Shown in pieces: positions 28,415 through 37,163 of a DNA stretch of 37,163 nt. The notes beneath the pieces are model-generated. The model did no database searches. It was given only the letters and a program-made list of their open reading frames with translations, and was not told the origin of the DNA. Position 1 is the stretch's first letter, and each line of letters opens with the position of its first letter. The translations under genes were made by a program, and so were the position numbers. Origin of the DNA: Acetobacteraceae bacterium (GTDB lineage Bacteria > Pseudomonadota > Alphaproteobacteria > Acetobacterales > Acetobacteraceae); the NCBI GenBank assembly GCA_027365195.1, contig DAHXNW010000097.1, positions 1-37,163 of the forward strand. The letters are read 5' to 3'.

Positions 28415-29185
28415 ATGAGCGCCGCCCCGCTCCGCGTCTGGCGCAGCCACGGCGAGGCGTTGCTGCGGCTGCGGCTGGCGCGGCCCAAGGCCAATATCCT
28501 GGATGCCGCCATGCTCGCCGCGCTGGACGCCGCGCTCTCGGCGGAACTCGGCCAGGGCGCGCCGCTTGCCGTGTTGATCGACGCCGAGGGGCCGCATTTC
28601 AGCTTCGGCGCCAGCGTCGAGGAACACCTGCCCGACGCCTGCGCCGCCATGCTGCGTGGCTTCCACGCGCTGCTGTTGCGCCTGCTCGCCGCCCCGGTGC
28701 CGGTGCTGTTCGCGGTGCGCGGCCAATGCCTGGGCGGCGCCCTCGAACTCGCGCTGACCGGCACCCGCATCTTCGCCGCCCCCGAGGCGATGTTCGGCCA
28801 GCCCGAGATCAGGCTCGGGGTCTTCGCCCCGGCCGCGTCCTGCCTGCTGCCCGAACGCATCGGCCAGCCGGCGGCGGAAGATCTCTTGCTCTCCGGGCGC
28901 AGCCTCGGCGCCGAGGAAGCGCGTGCCGCCGGCCTGATCCAGGCGGTGGCGGCGGACCCGGAAGCCGCCGCCGAACATTGGTTCGCGACCCACCTCGCCG
29001 ACAAAAGCGCCGCCGCGCTCCGCTGCGCGATGGCGGCGGCGCGCGGCGATCTTATCGCGCGCGCGCGGGTACGGCTGGCGGAGCTTGAAACGCTCTACCT
29101 TGACGATCTGATGCGGACCCGAGACGCGCTGGCGGGCCTGCAGGCTTTTCTCGGAAAGCGCGCCCCTCGTTGGGAGCACCGATAG
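28415..29185 (+). CDS. dch: Cyclohexa-1,5-dienecarbonyl-CoA hydratase
   Basis: ~256-aa crotonase-family protein (ARPKANILDAAMLAALDAAL, LIDAEGPHFSFGASVEEHLPDACAAMLRGFHALLLRLLAAPVPVLFAVRGQCLGGALELAL) next to oah and bcrC. Confidence 0.85.
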   Translation: MSAAPLRVWRSHGEALLRLRLARPKANILDAAMLAALDAALSAELGQGAPLAVLIDAEGPHFSFGASVEEHLPDACAAMLRGFHALLLRLLAAPVPVLFAVRGQCLGGALELALTGTRIFAAPEAMFGQPEIRLGVFAPAASCLLPERIGQPAAEDLLLSGRSLGAEEARAAGLIQAVAADPEAAAEHWFATHLADKSAAALRCAMAAARGDLIARARVRLAELETLYLDDLMRTRDALAGLQAFLGKRAPRWEHR

Positions 29186-29187
29186 AC

Positions 29188-30378
29188 ATGAGTACCCCCG
29201 TGACTGAAATCATCACCGTGACCGAAATCATCGCCCGTTGCCAGGCGCTATTCGACGACCTCAATTTCACCTACGCGCGGGAATGGAAAGCCGCCGTGCC
29301 GGGGCGCATCGTCGTCGGCTATATGCCTTTCTATGTGCCGCGCGAACTGATCCACGCCGCCGGCGGGCTGCCGCTCGGTGTTCTGGGCGGCGGTGAACAG
29401 CTCGAGGTCATCCAGGGCGACGCCTATTATCAAAGCTATATCTGCCGCATCCCGCGCTCGACCATCGAACTCGGCGTGACCAACCGCCTCGATTTCGTCG
29501 ATGCGATGCTGTTTCCGTCGATCTGCGATGTGATCCGCAATCTCTCCGGCATGTGGAAAATCATGTTCCCGAAGGTCAGGAGCCGGTATTTCGACGTGCC
29601 GCAGAATTTCAGCGACGGCGTGGGCGGCACGTTCTACATCCACGAATTGACCGAGCTGCGCGAGATGCTGGCCGAGGCCAGCGGGCGCGCGGTGACGGAC
29701 GCGGCGATCCGCGCCTCGATCGCGCTCTACAACGAAAACCGCGCCCTGGTGCGCGAGGTCTATGCCTTCCGCGCGCGCCAGCCGTGGAAGGCGCCCTCGG
29801 CCGAGGTCTATCTCCTGATGCGCGCCGGCATGGTCCTGGCGGTCGAGGAACATAGCCGCATGCTGCGCGAGTACTTGGACGCGGCGGCGGCGGCGGACCG
29901 GCCGCGGCGGGATAATTCGCGCGTCGTTGTCACTGGCGCGTTCTGCGAGCAGCCGCCGCTCAATCTGATCAAGTCGATCGAGCTCTCCGGCTGCTACATC
30001 GTCGATGACGATTTCATGCTGGTGAACCGCTGGGAACAATCGGACGTGTCGCTCGACGGCGACCCGGTGGCCAATCTGGCCCAAGCCTATTTGCACAATT
30101 CCGCCAACACCTCGGCGAAATACGAACCCGACCCGGCGCAGAAGGGCCTCTATCTGGTGGCGGCGGTGAAGCGCACCCGGGCCGAGGGCGTCATCTTCGC
30201 CTCGCCGAGCTTCTGCGATCCAGCGCTCCTGGAACGGCCAATGCTGCAGCGCGTGCTCGCCGCTCACGACATCCCGTTCATCGCCTTCAAATACGCCGAG
30301 AACTCCGGCCAGATGCAGCCGATCCGCGAGCAGGCCGGCACCTTCGCTGATTCCATCAAGCTGTGGAGTACGCCATGA
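29188..30378 (+). CDS. bcrC: ATP-dependent benzoyl-CoA reductase, subunit C
   Basis: GYMPFYVPRELIHAAGGLPLGVLGGGEQLEVIQGDAYYQSYICRIPRSTIELG..., followed by bcrB/A/D. Confidence 0.9.
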   Translation: MSTPVTEIITVTEIIARCQALFDDLNFTYAREWKAAVPGRIVVGYMPFYVPRELIHAAGGLPLGVLGGGEQLEVIQGDAYYQSYICRIPRSTIELGVTNRLDFVDAMLFPSICDVIRNLSGMWKIMFPKVRSRYFDVPQNFSDGVGGTFYIHELTELREMLAEASGRAVTDAAIRASIALYNENRALVREVYAFRARQPWKAPSAEVYLLMRAGMVLAVEEHSRMLREYLDAAAAADRPRRDNSRVVVTGAFCEQPPLNLIKSIELSGCYIVDDDFMLVNRWEQSDVSLDGDPVANLAQAYLHNSANTSAKYEPDPAQKGLYLVAAVKRTRAEGVIFASPSFCDPALLERPMLQRVLAAHDIPFIAFKYAENSGQMQPIREQAGTFADSIKLWSTP

Positions 30379-31676
30379 CCCCCCCCGCCGCCGTGATCAA
30401 GGATACTTCGATGCTCAAGCAGAAGGAGATGATCAGCGGCAACTACCGCAAGCTGGAAACCGCCGTGGCGGATGGCCGCAAGGTCGCGGCCACCTTCGTG
30501 CCGGGCAATCTGAACGAATTGATCATGTGCTTTGACATGCTCAACAACCTGCCCGAGATCAACGCGATCCAGAACGGCCTGCGCAAGAAGACCGGTGCCT
30601 ACATCATGGAGGCCGAAAAGCGTGGCCATTCCGAGGATGTATGCACCTATGTGAAGGCGGATCTCGGGATGATCGCCAAGGGCAATATCGGCCCCGACGG
30701 GCAGAAGCTGCCGGATCCCGATCTGCTGCTGCTCTCCTATACCGGCTGCTTCACCTTCATGAAATGGTTCGAGCTGCTGCGCGAGCATTACAAATGCGAG
30801 ACCGCGATGCTGCATGTGCCCTATCAGGGGGACGGGCGGATCAGCAAAAACATGATCTCCTATGTGGTGAAGCAGTTGCGCGAGGAGGTGATCCCCAAGC
30901 TCGAACGGGTGAGCGGGGTAAAATTCGACATCGACCGGCTGCGCGAAAATCTGGCGCGTTCGGCCCGCGCCGAGGAAGATTTCGTTTGGGTGCTGGAATC
31001 GGCCAAGGCGCGGCCCTCGCCGATCGATGCCTATTTCGGCGGCGTCTACTACATCGGCCCGATCTTCACCGCGTTCCGCGGCACCGAGGATGCCACTCTC
31101 TACTACCGGCTGCTGCGCGCCGAAATCGCCGAGCGGTTGGCCGCCGGCCAGGGGCCGGTGACACCCGCGGGTGATATGCCGGCCGAGCGCTACCGGCTGG
31201 TGGTGGAAGGCCCGCCCAACTGGACCAGCTTCCGCGACTTCTGGAAGATGTTCTATGAGGACGGCGCCGTCGTTGTCGCCAGCACCTATACCAAGGTGGG
31301 TGGCCTCTACGACCAGGGGTTCCGTCACGATCCCGACCACCCGCTGGAGAGCCTCGCCGAGTACTGCCTCGGTTGCTACACCAACCGCAACCTGCCCTCG
31401 CGCGTTGACCTGATCGAGCAGTATATGGAGGAGTACCAGGCGGACGGGCTGCTGATCAACTCGATCAAGAGCTGCAACAGCTTCTCCGCCGGCCAGTTGC
31501 TGGTGCTGCGGGAGATCGAGCGGCGAACCGGCAAGCCGGGAGCGTTCATCGAGAGCGACCTGGTCGATCCGCGCTACTTTTCACCGGCCAACATCAAGAA
31601 CCGGCTGGAGAGCTACTTCCAGATGATCGATCAGCGGCGCGGCGGGGGCAAATCCGTCCCCGCGCGCGCGGCCTAG
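30375..31676 (+). CDS. bcrB: ATP-dependent benzoyl-CoA reductase, subunit B
   Basis: MLKQKEMISGNYRKLETAVADGRKVAATFVPGNLNELIMCFDMLNNLPEINAIQNGLRKKTGAYI...; ATGA overlap with bcrC. Confidence 0.9.
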   Translation: MTPPAAVIKDTSMLKQKEMISGNYRKLETAVADGRKVAATFVPGNLNELIMCFDMLNNLPEINAIQNGLRKKTGAYIMEAEKRGHSEDVCTYVKADLGMIAKGNIGPDGQKLPDPDLLLLSYTGCFTFMKWFELLREHYKCETAMLHVPYQGDGRISKNMISYVVKQLREEVIPKLERVSGVKFDIDRLRENLARSARAEEDFVWVLESAKARPSPIDAYFGGVYYIGPIFTAFRGTEDATLYYRLLRAEIAERLAAGQGPVTPAGDMPAERYRLVVEGPPNWTSFRDFWKMFYEDGAVVVASTYTKVGGLYDQGFRHDPDHPLESLAEYCLGCYTNRNLPSRVDLIEQYMEEYQADGLLINSIKSCNSFSAGQLLVLREIERRTGKPGAFIESDLVDPRYFSPANIKNRLESYFQMIDQRRGGGKSVPARAA

Positions 31677-31691
31677 GCGGGAGCGACGGAC

Positions 31692-33005
31692 ATGCGCGCT
31701 TTCATCGGCATCGATCTCGGCTCGACCACCACCAAGGCGGTCGTGCTCGACGAGAATATGGATGTCCTCGGCCGCGGGATCACCAATTCCCGCGCCAACT
31801 ACGACACCGCTTGCAAGGTGGCGAAATACGAGGCCCTGCTCGCGGCCCGGTTCACCCTGCTCCAGCGCGGCCTGGCCTCGGTGGTGGCGGCCGAGAGCAG
31901 GCTTGAGGATTTTCTTGGATCGCTTGAACGCAGCTTCCGCCTGGGCCAGTTCGTCGAGCAACTCGACGACCTGGAGGAGACCTGCCTCGACAAGGCCAAG
32001 GGCGACCGCTTCAAGGGCCGCGAGGCGGCGATCGCGGAGGCCATCCGCCTGATCTTCGTGGCACTGCGGGCCGACGCGCCGGCGTTGTTCGCGCGCGATG
32101 CGCGCCGCAAGTCCGATTTCTTCCGCGATCTTGCCGGCTCGCGCTTCATGGCGGTTGGCCAGGAAACGGCGAAGGCGGCCAATCTATCCTACGACATGCT
32201 GCTCAATCTCTACGACAAGGCGATCATCGAGGTGGAAAACCGCCCGCCGAGCGGAGAGATCAAGGACAAGCTGTTGCGCGCGCTCGCTCGGCTGATCGAT
32301 GTGTCACCGGAACTTGCCGATCTGGTCGCGGAAGTATCCGACCCGGTGCGCGCCGCACTCGATATCCCGGCCGAGGAGGTTGCGGTGGTCGGGACCGGCT
32401 ATGGCCGGGTGACCTTGCCATTTTCGAAGGAGCATATCCGTTCGGAAATTCTCTGCCACGGGCTTGGCGCGCACATGATGTACCCCGGCACGCGCACCGT
32501 GCTCGATATTGGCGGCCAGGATACCAAGGCGATCCAGGTCGATGACCAGGGCATCGTCGAGAACTTTCAGATGAACGACCGCTGCGCCGCCGGGTGCGGG
32601 CGCTATCTCGGCTACATCGCCGACGAGATGAACATGGGAGTGCACGAACTCGGGCCACTGGCGATGCAGGCGACGCGCAGCGTGCGCATCAATTCCACCT
32701 GCACGGTGTTTGCCGGCGCCGAGCTCCGCGACCGCCTGGCGCTCGGCGAGAAGCGCGAAGACATCATCGCCGGCCTGCATCGCGCCATCATCCTGCGCGC
32801 CATGTCGATCATTTCCCGCTCAGGGGGCGTGCGTGACCAGTTCACTTTCACCGGCGGGGTGGCCAAGAACGAGGCGGCGGTAAAAGAACTGCGCCAGCTT
32901 ATCATCGCGAACTACGGCGACGTCGTCATCAACATCAACCCCGATTCGATCTACACCGGGGCGCTTGGCGCCGCCGCCTTCGCGCGCCGCGCCGTGGCCA
33001 ACTGA
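31692..33005 (+). CDS. bcrA: ATP-dependent benzoyl-CoA reductase, ATPase subunit A
   Basis: [46 protein letters not shown]...[48 protein letters not shown]; BadF/BadG/BcrA/BcrD ASKHA ATPase. Confidence 0.92.
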   Translation: MRAFIGIDLGSTTTKAVVLDENMDVLGRGITNSRANYDTACKVAKYEALLAARFTLLQRGLASVVAAESRLEDFLGSLERSFRLGQFVEQLDDLEETCLDKAKGDRFKGREAAIAEAIRLIFVALRADAPALFARDARRKSDFFRDLAGSRFMAVGQETAKAANLSYDMLLNLYDKAIIEVENRPPSGEIKDKLLRALARLIDVSPELADLVAEVSDPVRAALDIPAEEVAVVGTGYGRVTLPFSKEHIRSEILCHGLGAHMMYPGTRTVLDIGGQDTKAIQVDDQGIVENFQMNDRCAAGCGRYLGYIADEMNMGVHELGPLAMQATRSVRINSTCTVFAGAELRDRLALGEKREDIIAGLHRAIILRAMSIISRSGGVRDQFTFTGGVAKNEAAVKELRQLIIANYGDVVININPDSIYTGALGAAAFARRAVAN

Positions 33006-33018
33006 CGGAGGGAATGCA

Positions 33019-33861
33019 ATGACCAGAACCGCGGGCATCGATGTCGGCACCGGCGCCGTCAAGACCGTCATTTTCGAGACCGACGGCGCGGCGACAAACT
33101 GGCTTATCAAGCGCGTCGATCGGGTGCGCCAACGCGACCCGTACCAGCTCGCCACCGAGACCTATCATACAGCACTTGAGGAACTCGGGATGCGGCATGG
33201 CGATCTCGACTATGTCGCCACCACCGGGGAAGGCGAGTCGCTCAGCTTCCATACCGGGCATTTCTACTCGATGACGACGCACGCGCGCGGGGCGATCTAT
33301 CTCGACCCCGAGGCGCGCGGGGCGCTCGATGTCGGCGCGCTGCACGGCCGCGCCATCCGCATGGATGGGCGCGGCAAGGTGCTGAGCTACAAGATGACCA
33401 GCCAGTGCGCCTCTGGTTCTGGGCAGTTCCTGGAAAACATCTCGCGCTATCTCGGCATCGCCCAGGACGAGATCGGCGCGCTCTCGAAGCAGGGCACCAG
33501 CCCCGAGAAAGTGAGCGGCATCTGCGCCGTGCTCGCCGAGACTGACGTGATCAACATGGTCTCGCGCGGCATCAGCGCCGCCAATATCCTGCGCGGCATC
33601 CATTCCTCGATGGCCGACCGGCTGGCGAAGCTCATCAAGACCATCGGCAGCGTCGATGGGGTGGTGCTGATGACCGGTGGCTTGGCGCATGACGAAGGGC
33701 TGGTCGCCGCCATGCAGGAGGCCATGCGACAGGAAAAAGTGCAGTGGCCGGTGCGCAATCATCCTGATTCCATCTATGCCGGCGCGATCGGGGCGGCGCT
33801 CTGGGGGGCGTTCCGCCACGAGAAGCTGGCCCGTGAGGAAGCCTTGGAGCAGGCCGCCTGA
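33019..33861 (+). CDS. bcrD: ATP-dependent benzoyl-CoA reductase, ATPase subunit D
   Basis: AGIDVGTGAVKTVIFE...MTSQCASGSGQFLENISRYLGIAQDEIGALSKQGTSPEKVSGICAVLAETDVINMVSRG. Confidence 0.92.
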   Translation: MTRTAGIDVGTGAVKTVIFETDGAATNWLIKRVDRVRQRDPYQLATETYHTALEELGMRHGDLDYVATTGEGESLSFHTGHFYSMTTHARGAIYLDPEARGALDVGALHGRAIRMDGRGKVLSYKMTSQCASGSGQFLENISRYLGIAQDEIGALSKQGTSPEKVSGICAVLAETDVINMVSRGISAANILRGIHSSMADRLAKLIKTIGSVDGVVLMTGGLAHDEGLVAAMQEAMRQEKVQWPVRNHPDSIYAGAIGAALWGAFRHEKLAREEALEQAA

Positions 33862-33885
33862 TCCGGTGGCACGAGGGAGAACATC

Positions 33886-34131
33886 ATGGCCCTGCTGATC
33901 ACCGAGAATTGCACGAGTTGCGATGCCTGCCGGCCGGTTTGCCCGAACGAGGCGATCGCGCTGGCCGAGCCGATCTATACCATCGACCCGTTGCGGTGCA
34001 CGGAATGCGTCGGCGCCGAAGACGAGCCGCAATGCCGGCTGGTCTGCCCGGCGGATTGCATCGAGGACAACCCGGATTTTCGCGAGGGACGCGAGGCCTT
34101 GCTCGCGAAATATCAGGAGTTGCACGCATAG
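33886..34131 (+). CDS. fdx: 2[4Fe-4S] ferredoxin (Alvin type)
   Basis: CTSCDACRPVCPNEAI and CTECVGAEDEPQCRLVCPADCI (C-x2-C-x8-C-x3-C). Confidence 0.9.
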   Translation: MALLITENCTSCDACRPVCPNEAIALAEPIYTIDPLRCTECVGAEDEPQCRLVCPADCIEDNPDFREGREALLAKYQELHA

Positions 34132-34156
34132 CGCGCGATCACGGGCTATAAATGCC

Positions 34157-34178
34157 ATCAGGTACGGAAATACCTGAT
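34157..34178. promoter_or_regulatory. Inverted repeat upstream of korA (candidate operator or hairpin)
   Basis: ATCAGGTA-CGGAAA-TACCTGAT, perfect 8-bp arms between fdx and korA. Confidence 0.5.
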
Positions 34179-34202
34179 AAATGACCTGTCGGGAGGCGTG
34201 CC

Positions 34203-36014
34203 GTGGAACGAGATCGCATCAGGGAAATGACCGAGGAGCCTTCCGAGCCGGCCGACGGCGCCTGGCTTCAGTCGCGCGCCATGGACCAGACCGCCGTCGG
34301 CGCGGTCTCGCTGGCGCTGATTGGCTCGGGCGGCGCGGGGGCGATGCGGGCGGGCGAGATCTTGCTCGATGTCGCTGCCAAAGCCGGCTTCTTCGGGCTG
34401 ATGACCCGCACCATGGGACCGCAGATCCGCGGTGGCGAGGCGGCGGCGCTGCTTCGCATAACGACCGCGCCGGTCTCCTCCCTCGACGATCATTTCGACC
34501 TTCTGGTTGCTCTGGACTGGGCGAATTTCAGCCGGTTCGCCGCCGAATTGCCGCTCGCCGCGACGAGCCTCGTGATCTGCGATCCCGACGAGGGCGAGGT
34601 GCCGGCGGCGATCAGCGAGAGCGGTGCGCAGGTTGTCGCGCTGGAGATGAAAAAACTGGCCCGCGCGGTGCCAGGGGGGCGGACCAACATGGTCGCGCTC
34701 GGCGCCGTCGCCGCTGTGATCGGTCTGCCCGAGACGCTGGTCACCGAGGTGCTGGCGCTCCAGCTCGGCCGTAAGGGCGACGCAGTGCTGGCGGCCAGCG
34801 CGAGCGCCTTGGCGCTTGGCGTGAAGGCCGCGGCCAGCCTGCCGCCGATGCGCCGCCTCGCCGCGCCGCCGGCGGCGACGGGCGCGCGCTGGAATATCAG
34901 CGGCAATCAAGCGACCGGCCTCGGCGCGCTCAAGGGCGGCATCGGCTTCGTCGCCGCCTATCCGATCACCCCGGCGACCGAGGTGCTGGAATGGATGGCG
35001 CCGGCGCTGGCCAAGACCGGGGGGATGCTGGTCCAGGCGGAGGACGAACTCGCCGCCATCAACATGGTGATCGGCGCTTCCTTCGCGGGCACGCCAGCGC
35101 TGACCGCGACCTCTGGTCCGGGGCTCTCGCTGATGATCGAGGCGCTCGGCCTCGCCGTCGCCTCGGAGACGCCGCTCGTCGTCGTCGATGTCATGCGGGG
35201 TGGGCCGTCCACCGGCATTCCGACCAAATCCGAGCAAAGCGACCTCGACATCGCGGTGCATGGCCTGCACGGCGATGCGCCGCACCTGGTGCTAGCGCCC
35301 AACAGCATCGGCGACTGCGTGTTCACGACGCAATGGGCGGTGGCCCTGGCGGAAACCTTGCAGACCCCGGCGATCGTGCTCTCGGATCAGGCGCTGGGCC
35401 AGTCCCGCGCCGTCATCGCGCCGCCGCCGGCGCCGCCGACCCTTCCCGGCCGGCTGATCGCGACGGCGGGGGAGGGGGCCGGCTATCAACGCTACGCCTT
35501 GACCGCGAGCGGGGTCTCGCCGATGGCTGTTCCTGGCACGCCGGGCACCACCTATGTCGCCGACGGGCTGGAACACACGCCGCGTGGGGCGCCCTCGGCG
35601 CAGGCCAGCGATCATCACGCCCAGCTCGACAAGCGGGCGCGCAAATTGGCGACCTTCGATTACGGCGCGGCGTGGGCGGATCGCGAGGGGGAGGATGGGG
35701 ACGAGATCGCGCTCCTCACCTGGGGCTCGGCGACCGGCCCGGCGCGCGCAGCGGCGCGGCGGGCGCGGGCAGCGGGCCGCGCGGTCCGGCTGATCTCGCT
35801 CCGCCTCTTGCTTCCGGCCCAGCCGGCGCGCCTGGCGGCGGCACTCGTGGGGGTACGCCGGCTGCTCGTCGTCGAGCAGAGCCACGGCCGGCAATTCCAC
35901 AAATTCCTTCGCGCCAATTACGACTTGCCGGCCGAGGTCGCGGTGATCAGCCGCCCCGGGCCGCTGCCGATCCGTCCCGCCGAAATCCTCGCCCGTCTCG
36001 CCATGTGGGAGTGA
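34203..36014 (+). CDS. korA: 2-oxoacid:ferredoxin oxidoreductase, fused gamma/alpha subunit (KorA-like)
   Basis: ALIGSGGAGAMRAGEILLDVAAKAGFFGLMTRTMGPQIRGGEAAALLRI (gamma) and GLGALKGGIGFVAAYPITPATEVLEWMAPAL...AEDELAAINMVIGASFAGTPALTATSGPGLSLMIEALG (alpha); GTG start after GGGAGG. Confidence 0.88.
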   Translation: MERDRIREMTEEPSEPADGAWLQSRAMDQTAVGAVSLALIGSGGAGAMRAGEILLDVAAKAGFFGLMTRTMGPQIRGGEAAALLRITTAPVSSLDDHFDLLVALDWANFSRFAAELPLAATSLVICDPDEGEVPAAISESGAQVVALEMKKLARAVPGGRTNMVALGAVAAVIGLPETLVTEVLALQLGRKGDAVLAASASALALGVKAAASLPPMRRLAAPPAATGARWNISGNQATGLGALKGGIGFVAAYPITPATEVLEWMAPALAKTGGMLVQAEDELAAINMVIGASFAGTPALTATSGPGLSLMIEALGLAVASETPLVVVDVMRGGPSTGIPTKSEQSDLDIAVHGLHGDAPHLVLAPNSIGDCVFTTQWAVALAETLQTPAIVLSDQALGQSRAVIAPPPAPPTLPGRLIATAGEGAGYQRYALTASGVSPMAVPGTPGTTYVADGLEHTPRGAPSAQASDHHAQLDKRARKLATFDYGAAWADREGEDGDEIALLTWGSATGPARAAARRARAAGRAVRLISLRLLLPAQPARLAAALVGVRRLLVVEQSHGRQFHKFLRANYDLPAEVAVISRPGPLPIRPAEILARLAMWE

Positions 36015-36019
36015 CCGCC

Positions 36020-36964
36020 ATGCTTGATACCCCGGTTTTGACCGCGCAAGACTTCAAATCGGACATCAAGCCGATCTGGTGTCCGGGCTGCGGCGATTAT
36101 TCCGTGCTGACGGCGCTCGCCAAGGCCTGCGCCGAACTCGCCCGCCCGCGCGAGAGCATCGCGCTGATTTCCGGCATCGGCTGCTCGTCGCGCTTGCCGG
36201 CTTATACCAGCGTCTATGGCTTCCATGGCCTCCATGGCCGGGCGCTGGCGCTGGCCGCTGGCGTCAAGCTCGCGCGACCCGATCTCACGGTGATCGCCGC
36301 CGGCGGTGACGGCGATGGCCTTTCGATCGGCGGCAATCATTTCCTCCATGCCTGCCGGCGCAATGTCGATATGACCTATATCCTGATGGATAATCAGGTC
36401 TATGGCATGACTAAGGGCCAAGCCTCGCCGACCACGGCACCGGATTGGTGCGAAAGCAAGCTGACGCCCGAAGGCACCGGCATCTCGCCGGTTGCGCCGC
36501 TGCTGCTTGCGCTGGCCGCGGGGGTGAATTTCTTTGCCCGCGGCTTTGCCGGCAACCCCAACGACCTCGCCCGCCTGATCGTCGCCGGCATCAACCACCC
36601 CGGATTCTCGATTATCCACGTGCTCAGCCCCTGCGTCACCTTCCGCGCCGAACAGCGGGCCTGGAAGCAGGCGGTCCACGCGTCCGATGCAGCAGCCCCC
36701 GCCACCCTCCAGACGGAGGCATTGACGCGCTTCGCCGCCGATGATGGCTTCACAACCGGCATCCTGTTCGCAGGCAGCAAGCCGCCGTTCATGCCGCCGC
36801 GCCATGCCGTGAGGACAGCGGCCGATTTCGAACGCGACTATGAAATCGCATGCAAAAGTGACTCCCCCTCGATTGGGGTGTCACACCTCTCCGCTGGACC
36901 AGGGAGGCGGGGGGTGACACTCCCAAAATCCGCGATTGACCTTTTCAACAACGCGACCGCGTGA
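36020..36964 (+). CDS. korB: 2-oxoacid:ferredoxin oxidoreductase, TPP-binding beta subunit (KorB-like)
   Basis: IKPIWCPGCGDYSVLTALAKA...ISGIGCSSRLPAYTSVYGFHGLHGRALALAAGVKLARPDLTVIAAGGDGDGLSIGGNHFLHACRRNVDMTYILMDNQVYGMTKGQASPT. Confidence 0.9.
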   Translation: MLDTPVLTAQDFKSDIKPIWCPGCGDYSVLTALAKACAELARPRESIALISGIGCSSRLPAYTSVYGFHGLHGRALALAAGVKLARPDLTVIAAGGDGDGLSIGGNHFLHACRRNVDMTYILMDNQVYGMTKGQASPTTAPDWCESKLTPEGTGISPVAPLLLALAAGVNFFARGFAGNPNDLARLIVAGINHPGFSIIHVLSPCVTFRAEQRAWKQAVHASDAAAPATLQTEALTRFAADDGFTTGILFAGSKPPFMPPRHAVRTAADFERDYEIACKSDSPSIGVSHLSAGPGRRGVTLPKSAIDLFNNATA

Positions 36965-37014
36965 TCTTGTGGCAGCACAACGCCGCCAGCCGGGTGTCTC
37001 ATTGCTTTTGGGGT

Positions 37015-37163
37015 GTGTTGAGAAATAAACGCTGCATGGTAATTATCAGACCAGGGGCTTCGCCCCAGGCCCCCACCAAAGGCAATGCCTTTGGAAACCT
37101 TCCCGAAACGCGGGTCTGGGGCCGCTGGCCCCAGCGGGTCCAGGGCAGCGCCCTGGCCTTATT
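37015..37163. repeat. Right copy of the ~150-bp inverted repeat (continues to the window edge)
   Basis: GTGTTGAGAAATAAACGCTGCATGGTAATTATCAGACCAGGGGCTTCGCCCCAGG... is the reverse complement of 7717-7866 with scattered substitutions. Confidence 0.9.

Noticed and set aside
27611-29179. 522-aa minus-strand ORF
   Set aside because: Antisense to oah and dch, which have clear family motifs.
32935-34158. 407-aa minus-strand ORF
   Set aside because: Antisense to bcrD and fdx; no family motifs.

Overview
The window reads as a GC-rich alphaproteobacterial accessory region, possibly Acetobacteraceae and possibly on an extrachromosomal replicon (both inferred). The left ~7.7 kb holds a LivH-type ABC permease fragment and substrate-binding protein, decayed genes (an IS3-type orfA scrap and a truncated amidohydrolase), a HEAT-repeat protein, a glycosyltransferase, a ParA/ParB partition pair with a perfect 16-bp palindrome between the genes, and a tandem-GNAT protein. 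From ~7.87 to ~36.96 kb there is a nearly complete anaerobic aromatic catabolism island: 4-hydroxybenzoyl-CoA reductase (hcrCAB-like) translationally coupled to a hemerythrin; an aryl-CoA ligase; a GNAT plus Rrf2 pair (BadL/BadM-like); phenylacetyl-CoA:acceptor oxidoreductase (padBCD-like); phenylglyoxylate dehydrogenase (padE/F/G/H/I-like); a hotdog thioesterase; and, divergently, had-oah-dch-bcrCBAD-fdx-korAB for benzoyl-CoA dearomatisation and its electron supply. The most unusual features are: (i) an uninterrupted ~895-aa ORF joining a ferredoxin domain, a TPP-binding phenylglyoxylate dehydrogenase beta subunit (PadI-like) and a phenylacetate-CoA ligase (PadJ-like); (ii) ~150-bp inverted repeats at both edges of the island, each with four hairpins, one of which shows compensatory arm changes between copies; (iii) two perfect FNR/FixK-type boxes (TTGAT-N4-ATCAA) at the hcr promoter and in the pad/had divergent region; (iv) several strong dyads that are candidate operators. 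All product calls are from reading the translations; no searches were run.
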